From the IMG/VR virus record IMGVR_UViG_3300047089_000152, positions 1 through 64,000 of that record: DNA of 64,000 bases. One strand, 5' to 3'. Below are positions 42,707 to 50,526 of this stretch, piece after piece. Source of the DNA: a virus. The position numbers and the translations under genes are program-made. The notes beneath the pieces were generated by a model. The model was given only the letters and a program-made list of their open reading frames with translations. It was not told the DNA's origin and searched no databases. Every line of letters begins with the position of its first letter. Positions within the stretch are counted from its first letter, which is position 1.

Positions 42707-43125
42707 TGAACGGTCAGACTGTCCCCCGGCCCCGGCCGTGCGCGTCGTGTCCGTACCGTAGAGACGTGCCGTCCGGTGTGTGGGCCGCGGAAGAATATGA
42801 CAAGCTACCCCGCTACGACGGGGACACGGGTGAGCAGGCGATGGCCGGGGCGTTCGGCGTGTTCATGTGTCACCAGGCTGACGGGCACCTGTGTTCAGGT
42901 TGGGTAGCCGCCCACGACATGCAGCACAACCTGGCGATACGCATGGCCCGCGACGTGGACATGCCAGCGGTCCTGTCGTACACCACGGACGTGTCGGTGT
43001 TTGGTTCCGGTGCGGAAGCCGCGGCGCACGGCAAGGCCGACATCGAGACCCCGGGGCCGGAAGCTATGCGGACCGTGGAGAAGATCACCGTGGTACGCGG
43101 TAGGCGCGGGAAAGGGAAAGGATGA
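42706..43125 (+). CDS. DUF6283-like Cys protein, 139 aa
   Basis: ATG 42706 (TGATG). CASCPYRRDVPSGVWAAEEY, KLPRYDGDTGEQ, FMCHQADGHLCSGW fits the actinophage/actinobacterial family known as DUF6283, with four conserved cysteines that may bind a metal or an iron-sulfur cluster. Function unknown. Family number is from memory. Confidence 0.6.
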   Translation: MNGQTVPRPRPCASCPYRRDVPSGVWAAEEYDKLPRYDGDTGEQAMAGAFGVFMCHQADGHLCSGWVAAHDMQHNLAIRMARDVDMPAVLSYTTDVSVFGSGAEAAAHGKADIETPGPEAMRTVEKITVVRGRRGKGKG

Positions 43126-43283
43126 GGCGGCCTAGGACGGAGCTGGAAGCGTACCGGTGTCCTGATTGCGGGTACACGGCGTTGATACAGCGGCTGGCTA
43201 GCCGGAGGAAGCTGACGGGGCATTTGAAGTGGTTGTGGTGTGTGCGGTGTGAGGTGCCCACGAATCATGTACTGGTCCCCTAG
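43122..43283 (+). CDS. Zinc-ribbon protein, 53 aa
   Basis: ATG 43122 (ATGA). YRCPDCGYTA...WCVRCEVP with a basic helix between. Ends before a promoter and a pentamer array. Confidence 0.6.
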   Translation: MRRPRTELEAYRCPDCGYTALIQRLASRRKLTGHLKWLWCVRCEVPTNHVLVP

Positions 43284-43296
43284 CCTGGACGGTTGT

Positions 43297-43304
43297 GGTA
43301 CGCT
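43297..43304 (+). promoter_or_regulatory. Extended -10 TGGTACGCT
   Basis: -10 TACGCT at 43299-43304, followed by GTGGGTACAGC. It reads straight into the pentamer array without a gene, so the first transcript made would be the array itself. Confidence 0.5.
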
Positions 43305-43324
43305 GTGGGTACAGCAAACGGACC

Positions 43325-43450
43325 GGAAGGGAAAGGCTGGGCGCGGCAGGCATCGCAGCGGCCGGGATAGCAGCGGATCGGAGCGGCAGGACAGGATTGG
43401 CAGGGCACGGCTGGGCTAGGTGTGGCTGGGCTGGGAACGGAATGGATTGG
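43325..43450 (+). repeat. Pentamer array, about 125 bp
   Basis: GG recurs every five bases, in places every four then six, across 43325-43450 with C almost absent from the GG positions. Same type as the main array at 44791. Confidence 0.7.
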
Positions 43451-43476
43451 ACACTAGCCGCACCGCATGCTACAGT
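43447..43476 (+). promoter_or_regulatory. Promoter TTGGAC-18-TACAGT
   Basis: -35-like TTGGAC 43447-43452, 18 bases, extended -10 TGCTACAGT ending 43476, then AGAGGTATAG. Drives the gene at 43521. Confidence 0.6.
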
Positions 43477-43520
43477 AGAGGTATAGTCAACGGACGAGGG
43501 CATGAAAGGAACAACGCACC

Positions 43521-44186
43521 ATGCCACCACGCAAGACCACCACAGGCGGACCAGTCCAGCTCACCAGGCTGGCAGAAGAAGTCGCCCAAATCCACATCGC
43601 CGGGGCTACGCCACTTATTATTCATAAATGGTCGGAAAAGGCGCTCAACCAGATGCGGATCGCCCAGTCCGGGGCAATTAAGCCGCCCCGCGAACCCAAG
43701 AACGCCGAAGAAAACGCCCACGCGGCAACATACTGGGTCGACGTCGCCGAGACGATCCCCGGCATCCCCAGCGTCTCATTCAAGGCCGCCATGGTCGGAG
43801 CCTGCCGGTTCTTCGACGGCCTCCCCATGACGACAGCAAAATTGCTGTTCTTCGTCGACGGGGTCGTCAGCGAAGCCAAGGGCGACGCGCCAGCACGCGA
43901 CCTGCTCGTCCCGATTATCTCCGGCCCTGGGGAAATGCGGGAAGACACCCCGCGCAACGACAACGGAAACCCGGACCTCCGGTACAGGAATCAGTTCTTC
44001 CCGTGGAAAGCCGTACTCAACGTGCGGTTCATGCCCGCGAAGATCGCCCCCGAATCCGTCATCGCGCTAGCTGACGCCGCCGGTCGTGGCGGTGTCGGAG
44101 AATGGCGTCCATCCGCACCGAAAAGCGCGACTGGCACATACGGCCAGTTTCGTGTCATCACCCGGAAGGAATGGGAGTCGGCCTAA
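43521..44186 (+). CDS. Conserved phage protein, 221 aa
   Basis: ATG 43521; AAAGGAACAACGCACC upstream. Signature segments: IHIAGATPLIIHKWSEKALN, VSFKAAMVGACRFFDG, LLVPIISGPGEMREDTPRN, RYRNQFFPWKAVLNVRFMPA and GVGEWRPSAP...GTYGQFRV. I recognise this as a widespread siphophage family near recombination genes, function unknown; the last motif recalls ferredoxin-like RAMP folds, which is speculative. Confidence 0.65.
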   Translation: MPPRKTTTGGPVQLTRLAEEVAQIHIAGATPLIIHKWSEKALNQMRIAQSGAIKPPREPKNAEENAHAATYWVDVAETIPGIPSVSFKAAMVGACRFFDGLPMTTAKLLFFVDGVVSEAKGDAPARDLLVPIISGPGEMREDTPRNDNGNPDLRYRNQFFPWKAVLNVRFMPAKIAPESVIALADAAGRGGVGEWRPSAPKSATGTYGQFRVITRKEWESA

Positions 44187-44187
44187 A

Positions 44188-44745
44188 ATGGCGACCATCA
44201 CCGTCGAACAGCAGTGGGCGTTCAAATCGGGTGCGCGTGTCCCGGGTGGCGTCCACGCCGAGGATGTGGTGCGTGAGAAGGAACAGATGGAAGACCACCT
44301 GGGCCGCCTCGCCACCACGGAGGAAGCCGCGGAAATGGTCCTCCGCTGGCCTACCAAGTACAAGGCGCACCGGGCGTTCGCACCGGCAACCGAGAAAGAA
44401 GCACTCCACGAAGCAGTGGTACGCGGTGTTCGGAGCGCCTGGAGTTCCGTGATTCAGGTCGACGTCGAAATCACCGAGGTCACCAACCGGATTTCCGGTG
44501 ATATCGAGATCGCAACCAGGCGTGTCGACGCACCCGAAGTGAGATGGTTTCACGCCGTGCCAGCACGCGTCGGCGACACGCAACGAGTTTATGACTCGTT
44601 GCCGAATATCGCAGCCGATGCTGACAAGGAAGCGGCGCTGTCCGAAGATCTCGCCACGCAAGCACGCAACTTCTCCGCAAAAGTAGCCAGCGTCACTGGC
44701 GAGCTGGCGCGGTTGCACAAGTTGCGCAGCACCGCCGGAAATTAG
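44188..44745 (+). CDS. Hypothetical protein, 185 aa
   Basis: ATG 44188 after the previous TAA. Helical start, then ALHEAVVRGVRSAWSSVIQV and beta strands (VDVEITEVTNRISGDIEIAT); long C-terminal helix. Probably partner of the preceding protein. Confidence 0.6.
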   Translation: MATITVEQQWAFKSGARVPGGVHAEDVVREKEQMEDHLGRLATTEEAAEMVLRWPTKYKAHRAFAPATEKEALHEAVVRGVRSAWSSVIQVDVEITEVTNRISGDIEIATRRVDAPEVRWFHAVPARVGDTQRVYDSLPNIAADADKEAALSEDLATQARNFSAKVASVTGELARLHKLRSTAGN

Positions 44746-44748
44746 ACC

Positions 44749-44786
44749 ACCAGGTTCCGGCCGGGGAAACTCGGCCGGAACCTGGT
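44749..44786 (+). terminator. 15-bp hairpin
   Basis: ACCAGGTTCCGGCCG (44749-44763) pairs with 44772-44786, loop GGGAAACT. No T-tract; it closes the operon right before the main array. Confidence 0.6.
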
Positions 44787-44790
44787 CGGT

Positions 44791-46075
44791 AAGGGGAGTG
44801 GAGGGGCAGGGACTGTCGTGGCAAGGAACGGCAGGGCACGGAGTGGATTGGCAGGATAGGCTCGGCGCGGCCAGGCGGGGAGCGTTTCGGAGTGGCATGG
44901 ATTGGCTGGGACTGGCAGTATCGGATCGCAGTGGTCAGGGTAGGCAAGGCCCGGCCAGGCGGGGCTCGGTATGGCCTGCACTGGCGGGGAACGCAATGGA
45001 GTGGCAGGACCGGTGTGGAATGGCTGGGACGGGAACGGCGCGGTAGGGAATGGAGTGGCAGGAACGGTGGGGCCGGGCGCGGCGCGGCTAGGCTCGGCGC
45101 GGACGGGCATGGATTGGCTGGGCAGGACAGGATCGGAGAGCAGGGGGCTGGCGCGGCATGGCACGGAGAGGCAGGAGAGGAACGGTCGGGACAGGAGCGG
45201 CAAGGAGCGCACCGGCAGGCAGCGGCAGGGAATGGCATGGAACGGACTGGATTGGCAGGACAGGACCGGCATGGCCAGGAGGGGCATGTCCTGGAATGGA
45301 ATGGCAGGAATGGCTGGGTACGGCGGGGCCGGGCGAGCATTGGACAGGACCGGCAGTCGCGGAAGGGCTCGGCAGGGACCGGATTGCAGCGGCGAGGATG
45401 GGCTAGGCAGGAGCGGAACGGCAGGGCATGGCCTGGATCGGAGCGGCTGGGCAGGATAGGCATGGATCGGCCTGGGTAGGCAAGGAGGGGCTGGGACGGG
45501 ACCGGATTGGCAGGGCAGCAGTGGAGAGGCAAGCCGTGCAATGGCGGGGCGGGGCGTGGCATGGACTGGACCGGCAGGACTGGACTGGACTGGATTGGAG
45601 AGCAGGGCAGTGGCAGGGATCGTAGGGGTTCGGACGGGCAGGTTAGGCTTGGACGGGCTAGGCGTGGCATGGGCCGGCAAGGAACGGCTCGGAGCGGCAG
45701 GGATTGGCACGGCTCGGAGTGGCAGGACCGGACGGGTACGACGTGGCGTGGCTGGCATTGGCAAGGACTGGCAGGAGTGGATTGGCAGGGCCGGGCTTGG
45801 CATGGCGTGGCTGGGAATGGCGTGGCAGGACAGGTGGGGCTTGGCGGGCCGGGGATCGGCACGGATGGGCATGGCATGGCCCGGTAGGGCATGGCAGCAT
45901 TGGACTGGACCGGACCGGCAAGGCTTGGCTTGGCTGGGATCGGATGGGAACGGCAGGAGCGGAGCGGACTGTCGTGGCATGGCATGGCCTGGCGTGGCGC
46001 GGATCGGACGGGCAGGATAGGTCGGGCGTGGAATGGAACGGACGGGCTGGGCATGGAACGGCAGGATAGGAGTGA
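44791..46075 (+). repeat. Main pentamer array: GG plus three bases, about 1.3 kb
   Basis: For about 1285 bases GG recurs with a period of five, the three bases between being varied but enriched for CAG, CAT, ATT, ACA, ATC, AAC, CTC. Examples: GGCAGGATAGGCTCGG; GGCATGGCATGGCCTGG. Short slips of one base occur. Long frames on either strand (up to 475 codons on the minus strand) arise because five and three are coprime and CCNNN rarely contains stops; they look like artefacts (Pro/Ser/Arg low complexity). The strand is G-rich and C-poor. No gene supported inside. Confidence 0.85.
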
Positions 46076-46130
46076 CCCGCAGGGCTACTGTCGGGGTGGG
46101 CCGCGTGCCCCGGCAGAAGTTCGGCGGTGG

Positions 46131-46283
46131 ATGATCTTGTGCTCGTGCGGCCATCCTGCGGTCGAGCATGACCTGAACCGTTCGGAGACTAAGCGAACAG
46201 TTTGCCTGACCACCGAACGGACTACGAAATGTCCGTGCGTGCTATATTCACCAGACCTTCGTGATACACTAGAGGTACAATGA
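46131..46283 (+). CDS. CxCGH-type mini protein, 50 aa
   Basis: ATG 46131. LCSCGHPAVEHDLNRSETKR, then KCPCVLYS: CxCGH...H...CxC like the protein at 3682. Its stop overlaps the ATG of the ParB-like gene, and the next promoter lies within its end. Confidence 0.55.
   Translation: MILCSCGHPAVEHDLNRSETKRTVCLTTERTTKCPCVLYSPDLRDTLEVQ
46262..46270 (+). promoter_or_regulatory. Extended -10 TGATACACT before a near-leaderless gene
   Basis: TACACT 46265-46270, AGAGGTAC follows, ATG at 46280. Confidence 0.65.
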
Positions 46284-47149
46284 ACGAGACCATAGAACGA
46301 GAAGACCGCAGGGCCGTCACCGCGCTCACCTCCGGGGAAAACGCCACGAAGGTCACCGTCAAAACAAGCGACGGCAACTACGAAGAACGACAGCTAACCG
46401 TCCACGGGCTCGCACGGCTGATTCCCGTGATCGCACTGGGCGACATGGACCGGCTGATAGACGACGTGCGCGAACACGGCGTCCTCGAACCCCTGATCAT
46501 GTTCCAGGGACAAGTCCTTGACGGACGCAACCGGCTCGCCGTAGCTTCGGTCGTCGGCGTACCCGTGCAGCTCACCGAATTCGACGGAGACGAAGCCGCA
46601 GCCAGAAACTTCGTCTGGTCCGCGAACGCTGCGAGGCGGCACCTGTCCGTCCCCCAGATCGCGCTGGCCGCTGAACGGTTCGGTTTCGTCGACGCCGCCA
46701 AAGCCGAAGCAGGCCCCGACGACCCCAACCTGGATATCCGCTCGACGGTCGCACCATGGGCGCGAATCGCCGCGCGAAAGGTCGGTGCGATCACCCCGGC
46801 TACACTGGAACGGTTCCAGCAAGCCAGGATCCCCGAGGCACCCGACACGATGCGCCGGGTCGATTCCGGTGAGATCCGCCGGGTCGACGTCGCGGTCAAG
46901 GAAGCGGTCGCGGAGCGGACCGTGCTCACCGGCCGTCTCATCCAGGTTCCACCCCCGGTTGCGCGTACCGCGTGGGACCGGCTGGGCTGCGCGCGGGGTG
47001 ACGTTCTCGCCGCGGAACGCGCCATCCTGGCAGGGGACTGGGGTGGGATGGAAAGGGACCAGTTCGCTGTCCGCGCCCGTGAAATCCAGGGAGCCCTGAT
47101 CAGGATTCAGAATTTGTATCGTTATGGATCGGGCGGCAGGACCGGTTAG
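46280..47149 (+). CDS. ParB/Srx-domain protein, 289 aa
   Basis: ATG 46280. LTVHGLARLIPVIALGDMDR, LIDDVREHGVLEPLIMFQGQ and VLDGRNRLAVASVVGVPV (about 40-105) form the ParB N-terminal nuclease-like fold with its DGxxR motif. VWSANAARRHLSVPQIALAA fits the following HTH-like helix. The end, GSGGRTG, is encoded by the start of a pentamer array, as in the exonuclease gene. Likely DNA-binding regulator. Confidence 0.75.
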   Translation: MNETIEREDRRAVTALTSGENATKVTVKTSDGNYEERQLTVHGLARLIPVIALGDMDRLIDDVREHGVLEPLIMFQGQVLDGRNRLAVASVVGVPVQLTEFDGDEAAARNFVWSANAARRHLSVPQIALAAERFGFVDAAKAEAGPDDPNLDIRSTVAPWARIAARKVGAITPATLERFQQARIPEAPDTMRRVDSGEIRRVDVAVKEAVAERTVLTGRLIQVPPPVARTAWDRLGCARGDVLAAERAILAGDWGGMERDQFAVRAREIQGALIRIQNLYRYGSGGRTG

Positions 47150-47204
47150 GACGGGCTAGGAATGGCTGGGCTGGGCATGGACTGGAATGGCAGGAATGGA
47201 ATGG
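47126..47204 (+). repeat. Pentamer array, about 80 bp
   Basis: GG every five bases from about 47126 to 47204 with slips near 47135 and 47193. It supplies the last codons of the ParB-like gene and the start codon region of the next gene. Confidence 0.75.
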
Positions 47205-47473
47205 CTAAGCCGGATTTCGCCCACGGCGTGCAAGGCTACAACTGGCACAAGTGCCGGTGCGAACAGTGCCGGGCGGCTAACTCCGCCCGGTCCCGTACCT
47301 CCCGCGCTGCCCGCAAAGCACGCACCGCGGCGGGTGACCCCGCCGTCCCGCACGGGACCAGGGGCGGGTACACCAACTGGGCGTGCCGGTGCCTGCCATG
47401 CTCCCAGGCCAACAGCGAGGCGTGCCTGGAATACCGGAACGCCCACAGTAACCGTCAGGACATCGTGACCTGA
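47201..47473 (+). CDS. Cys-rich small protein, 90 aa
   Basis: ATG 47201 lies within the final pentamers, whose AGGAATGGA may act as ribosome site. FAHGVQGYNWHKCRCEQCRA and a second YTNWACRCLPCSQAN are two similar CxCxxC modules, an HG..GY...C.C..C family common in actinophages. Probably zinc-binding. Confidence 0.6.
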   Translation: MAKPDFAHGVQGYNWHKCRCEQCRAANSARSRTSRAARKARTAAGDPAVPHGTRGGYTNWACRCLPCSQANSEACLEYRNAHSNRQDIVT

Positions 47474-47549
47474 CACCGTGGCCAGCCCCGTACCACTGGT
47501 GTAGTGTGACCGGGGTACGTTCAATGCTGGCGGAAACAGAAGGGCATAC

Positions 47550-48194
47550 ATGTTTACTTCTCTACGGCGCGGCCTCCTGGTCGCTGCTGCTACCGCTGTC
47601 GCGCTGGGTGGTTACGCCCTGAGTGCCAGCGCTGCTACACCTGGCTGTACCGCAGTGGCGGGGAACGCCTGCGGGTCCTGGAACACTGAGGTGCCGGGAC
47701 TGCCCGACCTCGACGTGCAAGGCGGCGCAGCGGTCAGCGGCAACAGCCTGATCGTCTTCACCCGCAGCAACCATGACAAGGCCGAGGATTTCATGGTCCA
47801 GATCGTCGCACCGGGAGCGACCTCTAAGTACACGGTTGGCGGCTTCACGGCCGGGGTCACCACTCCTCCCGCTGGCAGCGTGGCTATCCGCTACGCGCCC
47901 AATGGCGTGGACTCCGGGCTTTGCGTCTCGACGGTCAACCCGAACGGGCACGCTGCCGCGCAGCTTCGCGTGTGCAGCAATAACACCACCCAGTTCAACC
48001 CGTTCCAGACTTTCACCTCGCCTGTGGCGTCTGGTGACTTCACGGCGGTTCAGTTCACCGAGGTGATCCACGGCTACGTGATGACCGACCCCGCCAACAA
48101 CGGCTCGATTGGCGTCAAGGGCGCTCGCGTCCAGGTGATCTTCGCCAACAACCTTCATCACACCGGCCAGTTCTGGGGACAGAACGGCGCATGA
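47550..48194 (+). CDS. Secreted protein, 214 aa
   Basis: ATG 47550 after AGAAGGGCATAC. Signal peptide LRRGLLVAAATAVALGGYAL then SASA cleavage. The mature part is beta-rich with four cysteines (PGCTAV, NACGSW, GLCVST, RVCSNN) likely in two disulfides. G/C-ending codons differ from most phage genes and point to recent host origin. Unknown function. Confidence 0.7.
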   Translation: MFTSLRRGLLVAAATAVALGGYALSASAATPGCTAVAGNACGSWNTEVPGLPDLDVQGGAAVSGNSLIVFTRSNHDKAEDFMVQIVAPGATSKYTVGGFTAGVTTPPAGSVAIRYAPNGVDSGLCVSTVNPNGHAAAQLRVCSNNTTQFNPFQTFTSPVASGDFTAVQFTEVIHGYVMTDPANNGSIGVKGARVQVIFANNLHHTGQFWGQNGA

Positions 48195-48307
48195 CGAAAC
48201 GGCAGGCGGCAGCCGGCGTGGCCTACGTGCTCTGCGCGTTCCTCGCCATCGCCGGCTTCTGCCTGCTCATCGCCGCGCTGATCATCGCCATGCCCGGCAT
48301 CGACTAG
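48191..48307 (+). CDS. Membrane peptide, 38 aa
   Basis: ATG 48191 (ATGA). One long hydrophobic segment (VLCAFLAIAGFCLLIAALII). Coupled to the secreted protein; may be a small transmembrane helper or holin-like peptide. Confidence 0.5.
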   Translation: MTKRQAAAGVAYVLCAFLAIAGFCLLIAALIIAMPGID

Positions 48308-48320
48308 GAAAGGTTCACGC

Positions 48321-48935
48321 ATGAGATTCAGGAAACGTATTCTGGTAACCGCGGCGGCCCTGGTAGCGTTCGCCGGCCTGGCGCTGTCCAGCCCAGCTGC
48401 CCACGCCTCGACACCGTCGATCTGCGGGAACGGCGGCACCGGGTACTGCCTCAACGCCTGGGGTGGCGGCGGCACCGACCTGCCAGTCAAGATGTACAAC
48501 GGCGGGGTAGCCAACGACGCCTACAACTTCCAGCAGATCGTGTTCATGTGCCACGACGGGCACGTCCACGCAGCCGCCCCGTACGGCCCGTGCCCGTTCA
48601 ACAACAGCAGCCTGGACTCGCAGATGAACGGCGCGGTGATCTTCGAGATCGCCTCTGGCAGGGACGGCCTGTGCGTCGGTTCAACGTCCTCAACTGTCGG
48701 CTCGACGGAGGAAGCCTGCCCCGATAGTTTCGGTAACTTCGGCGGCTGGGGCACGATCTACGCGCAGGCGGGTAACTCCAGCTGTCAGAGCCCGAAGTTC
48801 TTCGCGGAAAGCCGGTACTGGTCAGACGCCTACGGCGGGCTGTCCAGCCTCGCGTCCGGAGGGAACGTAGGCAAGCAGGCGTTCACCTCCCCGAACACCT
48901 CGGGGGCGACCTGCTGGGGATGGGTCAACACCTAG
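48321..48935 (+). CDS. Secreted protein, 204 aa
   Basis: ATG 48321 after TAGGAAAGGTTCACGC. Signal peptide ILVTAAALVAFAGLALSSPA ending AHA. Eight cysteines in the mature part; GTGYCLNAWGGGG and GLCVGSTSST recall beta-trefoil/ricin-like actinobacterial proteins and parallel the protein at 47550. Host-like codons. Confidence 0.65.
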   Translation: MRFRKRILVTAAALVAFAGLALSSPAAHASTPSICGNGGTGYCLNAWGGGGTDLPVKMYNGGVANDAYNFQQIVFMCHDGHVHAAAPYGPCPFNNSSLDSQMNGAVIFEIASGRDGLCVGSTSSTVGSTEEACPDSFGNFGGWGTIYAQAGNSSCQSPKFFAESRYWSDAYGGLSSLASGGNVGKQAFTSPNTSGATCWGWVNT

Positions 48936-48940
48936 CCCAC

Positions 48941-48990
48941 GACACAACGAAGCCCCGCCGGTGGGAACACCGGCGGGGCTTCACTGTGTC
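48941..48990. terminator. Bidirectional terminator between converging operons
   Basis: A perfect 15-bp stem (48949-48963 with 48968-48982, loop GGAA) inside an outer GACACA/TGTGTC pair. Confidence 0.8.
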
Positions 48991-49016
48991 AGAGGTCGCG
49001 CTGTACAGGGTTCACC

Positions 49017-49478
49017 CTACCAGACGCGGAAGAACATGGTGGGCCCTCCACCCCACCAGCCTATCCACCCGATCTGCTGCCCGGTGGAGTGCGCACCGAA
49101 AGTCTGATGCCACCACGCGGTCACCAGCTCCACGTGACCCGACCCGTAGAACGCCAAATCTCCACGCTGCGGGGCATACACGCGGTGCAGGTGCCCGGAC
49201 GCCAGCATCGAATACGTCGAATGCGGCAGGGAGATCCCCGCGTGGGCGAACGCGACCATCACCAGGCCGGAACAGTCGTAAGACGGCCCGGTGCCACCCC
49301 ACGCATACCAGTGGCCGTAAGCGTTGGCCGTGGCCCAGTTCAACGCCACGTTCCCCGCATGCGAACCGCCCAGCACCATCGCATGCGACGTGGCCGCGTG
49401 GGCTGGCGGGGCCAGTGCCGGGGTGGCGAACAGCAGCCCACCCAGTATCGCCGCGACAGCCAGCAGCCGGCGCGTCAC
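49017..49478 (-). CDS. Secreted NlpC/P60-type peptidoglycan hydrolase
   Basis: GTG at 49478 (GTGA overlap with the upstream gene). Signal peptide RRLLAVAAILGGLLFATPAL then PPAHA. WGGTGPSYDCSGLVMVAFAH has the catalytic Cys, LPHSTYSM follows, and RGDLAFYGSGHVELVTA gives the His, as in NlpC/P60. 153 aa, a single domain. Cuts peptide stems of peptidoglycan; secreted by the host machinery. Confidence 0.8.
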   Translation of the reverse strand: MTRRLLAVAAILGGLLFATPALAPPAHAATSHAMVLGGSHAGNVALNWATANAYGHWYAWGGTGPSYDCSGLVMVAFAHAGISLPHSTYSMLASGHLHRVYAPQRGDLAFYGSGHVELVTAWWHQTFGAHSTGQQIGWIGWWGGGPTMFFRVW

Positions 49479-50296
49479 TTGCACACCCACTGGGCGAAGG
49501 TGTCACCGGACGCCTTGAACTTCGCGACGGCGTTGAGGGCGTTGACGTACGGGTTGTAGAGGTTGCCCGGCACCACCTGGCCCAAAATTTGCCAAAGCGA
49601 GGTCGCCCCGGAGGGGTTGTATGCGTAGACGTTCCCGCCTGATTCGCATTCGGCGATCTCCGCGGCGTGCGCCGCCGCCCATGCGGGGCCGCCAGCGCTG
49701 ATCCACAGGGCTTCCAGCCCCGCGTAGGAGTAGTGCAGCGAACCGGTCACCGCGGACCGGCGGACACTGGACTGTCGGGCTACCGCGTGGGCAGCGGCGT
49801 GGCACGGCACGTCCCAGCCGTCCCTGTCGTTGTCACCGCACTCGTTGGGGTAGCCGTACGTGATACCCCACACCTTCCCGTTGCGGGTCACAGCGTGCCG
49901 TACAGCGGCATGCGGGGCATGGTAGGTGGACCCGAGGTGGAGCAGCTTCGGGGGGTCGGTGCACCGGGTCAGGTTCAGGACCTGGCCGGGGAAGATCAGG
50001 TTCGGGTTGCGCCCGATGGTCTTCTCGTTCTGGTGGTAGAACCCGGTCCAGTCGTTCGCGACCCCATGGCAGTACTGTACGGCCAGGCCAGCGAGGGTGT
50101 CCCCCGCCCGGACGGTGTGCTGTACGGGGAGTCCCGCGTGGACGGGCAGCGCAGCGACTGCCAGCCGCAAGCCGACAGTGTCCGGTGCAGGTCGCACAGC
50201 TACCGCCGCGGGCGACGCATACGCGGCCGGGATCAGGGTAAACGTGCTAACAGTGGTGAAAGCGAGGGCGAGTGCACCCGCCAGCATACGTTTCAT
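49475..50296 (-). CDS. Secreted LysM plus transglycosylase-like protein
   Basis: ATG at 50296; AAAGGAAAACC upstream. Signal peptide to about residue 28 (AAYAS). A LysM domain follows, HTVRAGDTLAGLAVQYC to PNLIFPGQVLNLTRC (about 60-112). The C-terminal AEIAECESGGNVYAYNPSGA then SLWQILGQ resembles soluble lytic transglycosylases/Rpf-like domains, with Glu of ECESGG as catalytic acid. 273 aa. Works with the coupled NlpC/P60 enzyme on the cell wall. Confidence 0.8.
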   Translation of the reverse strand: MKRMLAGALALAFTTVSTFTLIPAAYASPAAVAVRPAPDTVGLRLAVAALPVHAGLPVQHTVRAGDTLAGLAVQYCHGVANDWTGFYHQNEKTIGRNPNLIFPGQVLNLTRCTDPPKLLHLGSTYHAPHAAVRHAVTRNGKVWGITYGYPNECGDNDRDGWDVPCHAAAHAVARQSSVRRSAVTGSLHYSYAGLEALWISAGGPAWAAAHAAEIAECESGGNVYAYNPSGATSLWQILGQVVPGNLYNPYVNALNAVAKFKASGDTFAQWVCK

Positions 50297-50456
50297 CGGT
50301 GAGGTTTTCCTTTCGGGAAAGGTACCTCGCTGAAACGTAGACCAGCGCTCCCCTCGCTGTCACCGTTTCGTGATGAGTCTTCCTGATTCACCCGATAGTC
50401 CACGATTCACGCAGGTCAGCCGTCTGGGTGAATCGCCGCGGTTCGGTTACAAGACG
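50297..50456 (-). promoter_or_regulatory. Leader region of the hydrolase operon
   Basis: On the minus strand a CCTTTC/GAAAGG hairpin overlaps the ribosome site just before ATG 50296, which could hide it. Repeated GATTCAC/GTGAATC segments occur at 50383-50435. A clear promoter is not identified. Confidence 0.35.
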
Positions 50457-50494
50457 AGAAAATACCCCGCAGCGCAACGCTGCGGGGTATTTTC
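50457..50494. terminator. Bidirectional intrinsic terminator
   Basis: AATACCCCGCAGCG (50461-50474) pairs with 50478-50491 over CAA; T-run on the plus side and A-run (T on the minus strand) before it. Confidence 0.8.
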
Positions 50495-50526
50495 AGGGAG
50501 CCCAGGGGCAGCCCTTTTTTCGAGTA

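Noticed and set aside
44693-46169. Two long minus-strand frames (453 and 475 codons) and several plus-strand frames across the pentamer array
   Set aside because: They are Pro/Ser/Arg or Gly/Arg low complexity produced by the GG-period-5 pattern, differ between frames without a domain, and lack ribosome sites. Listed as repeat only.
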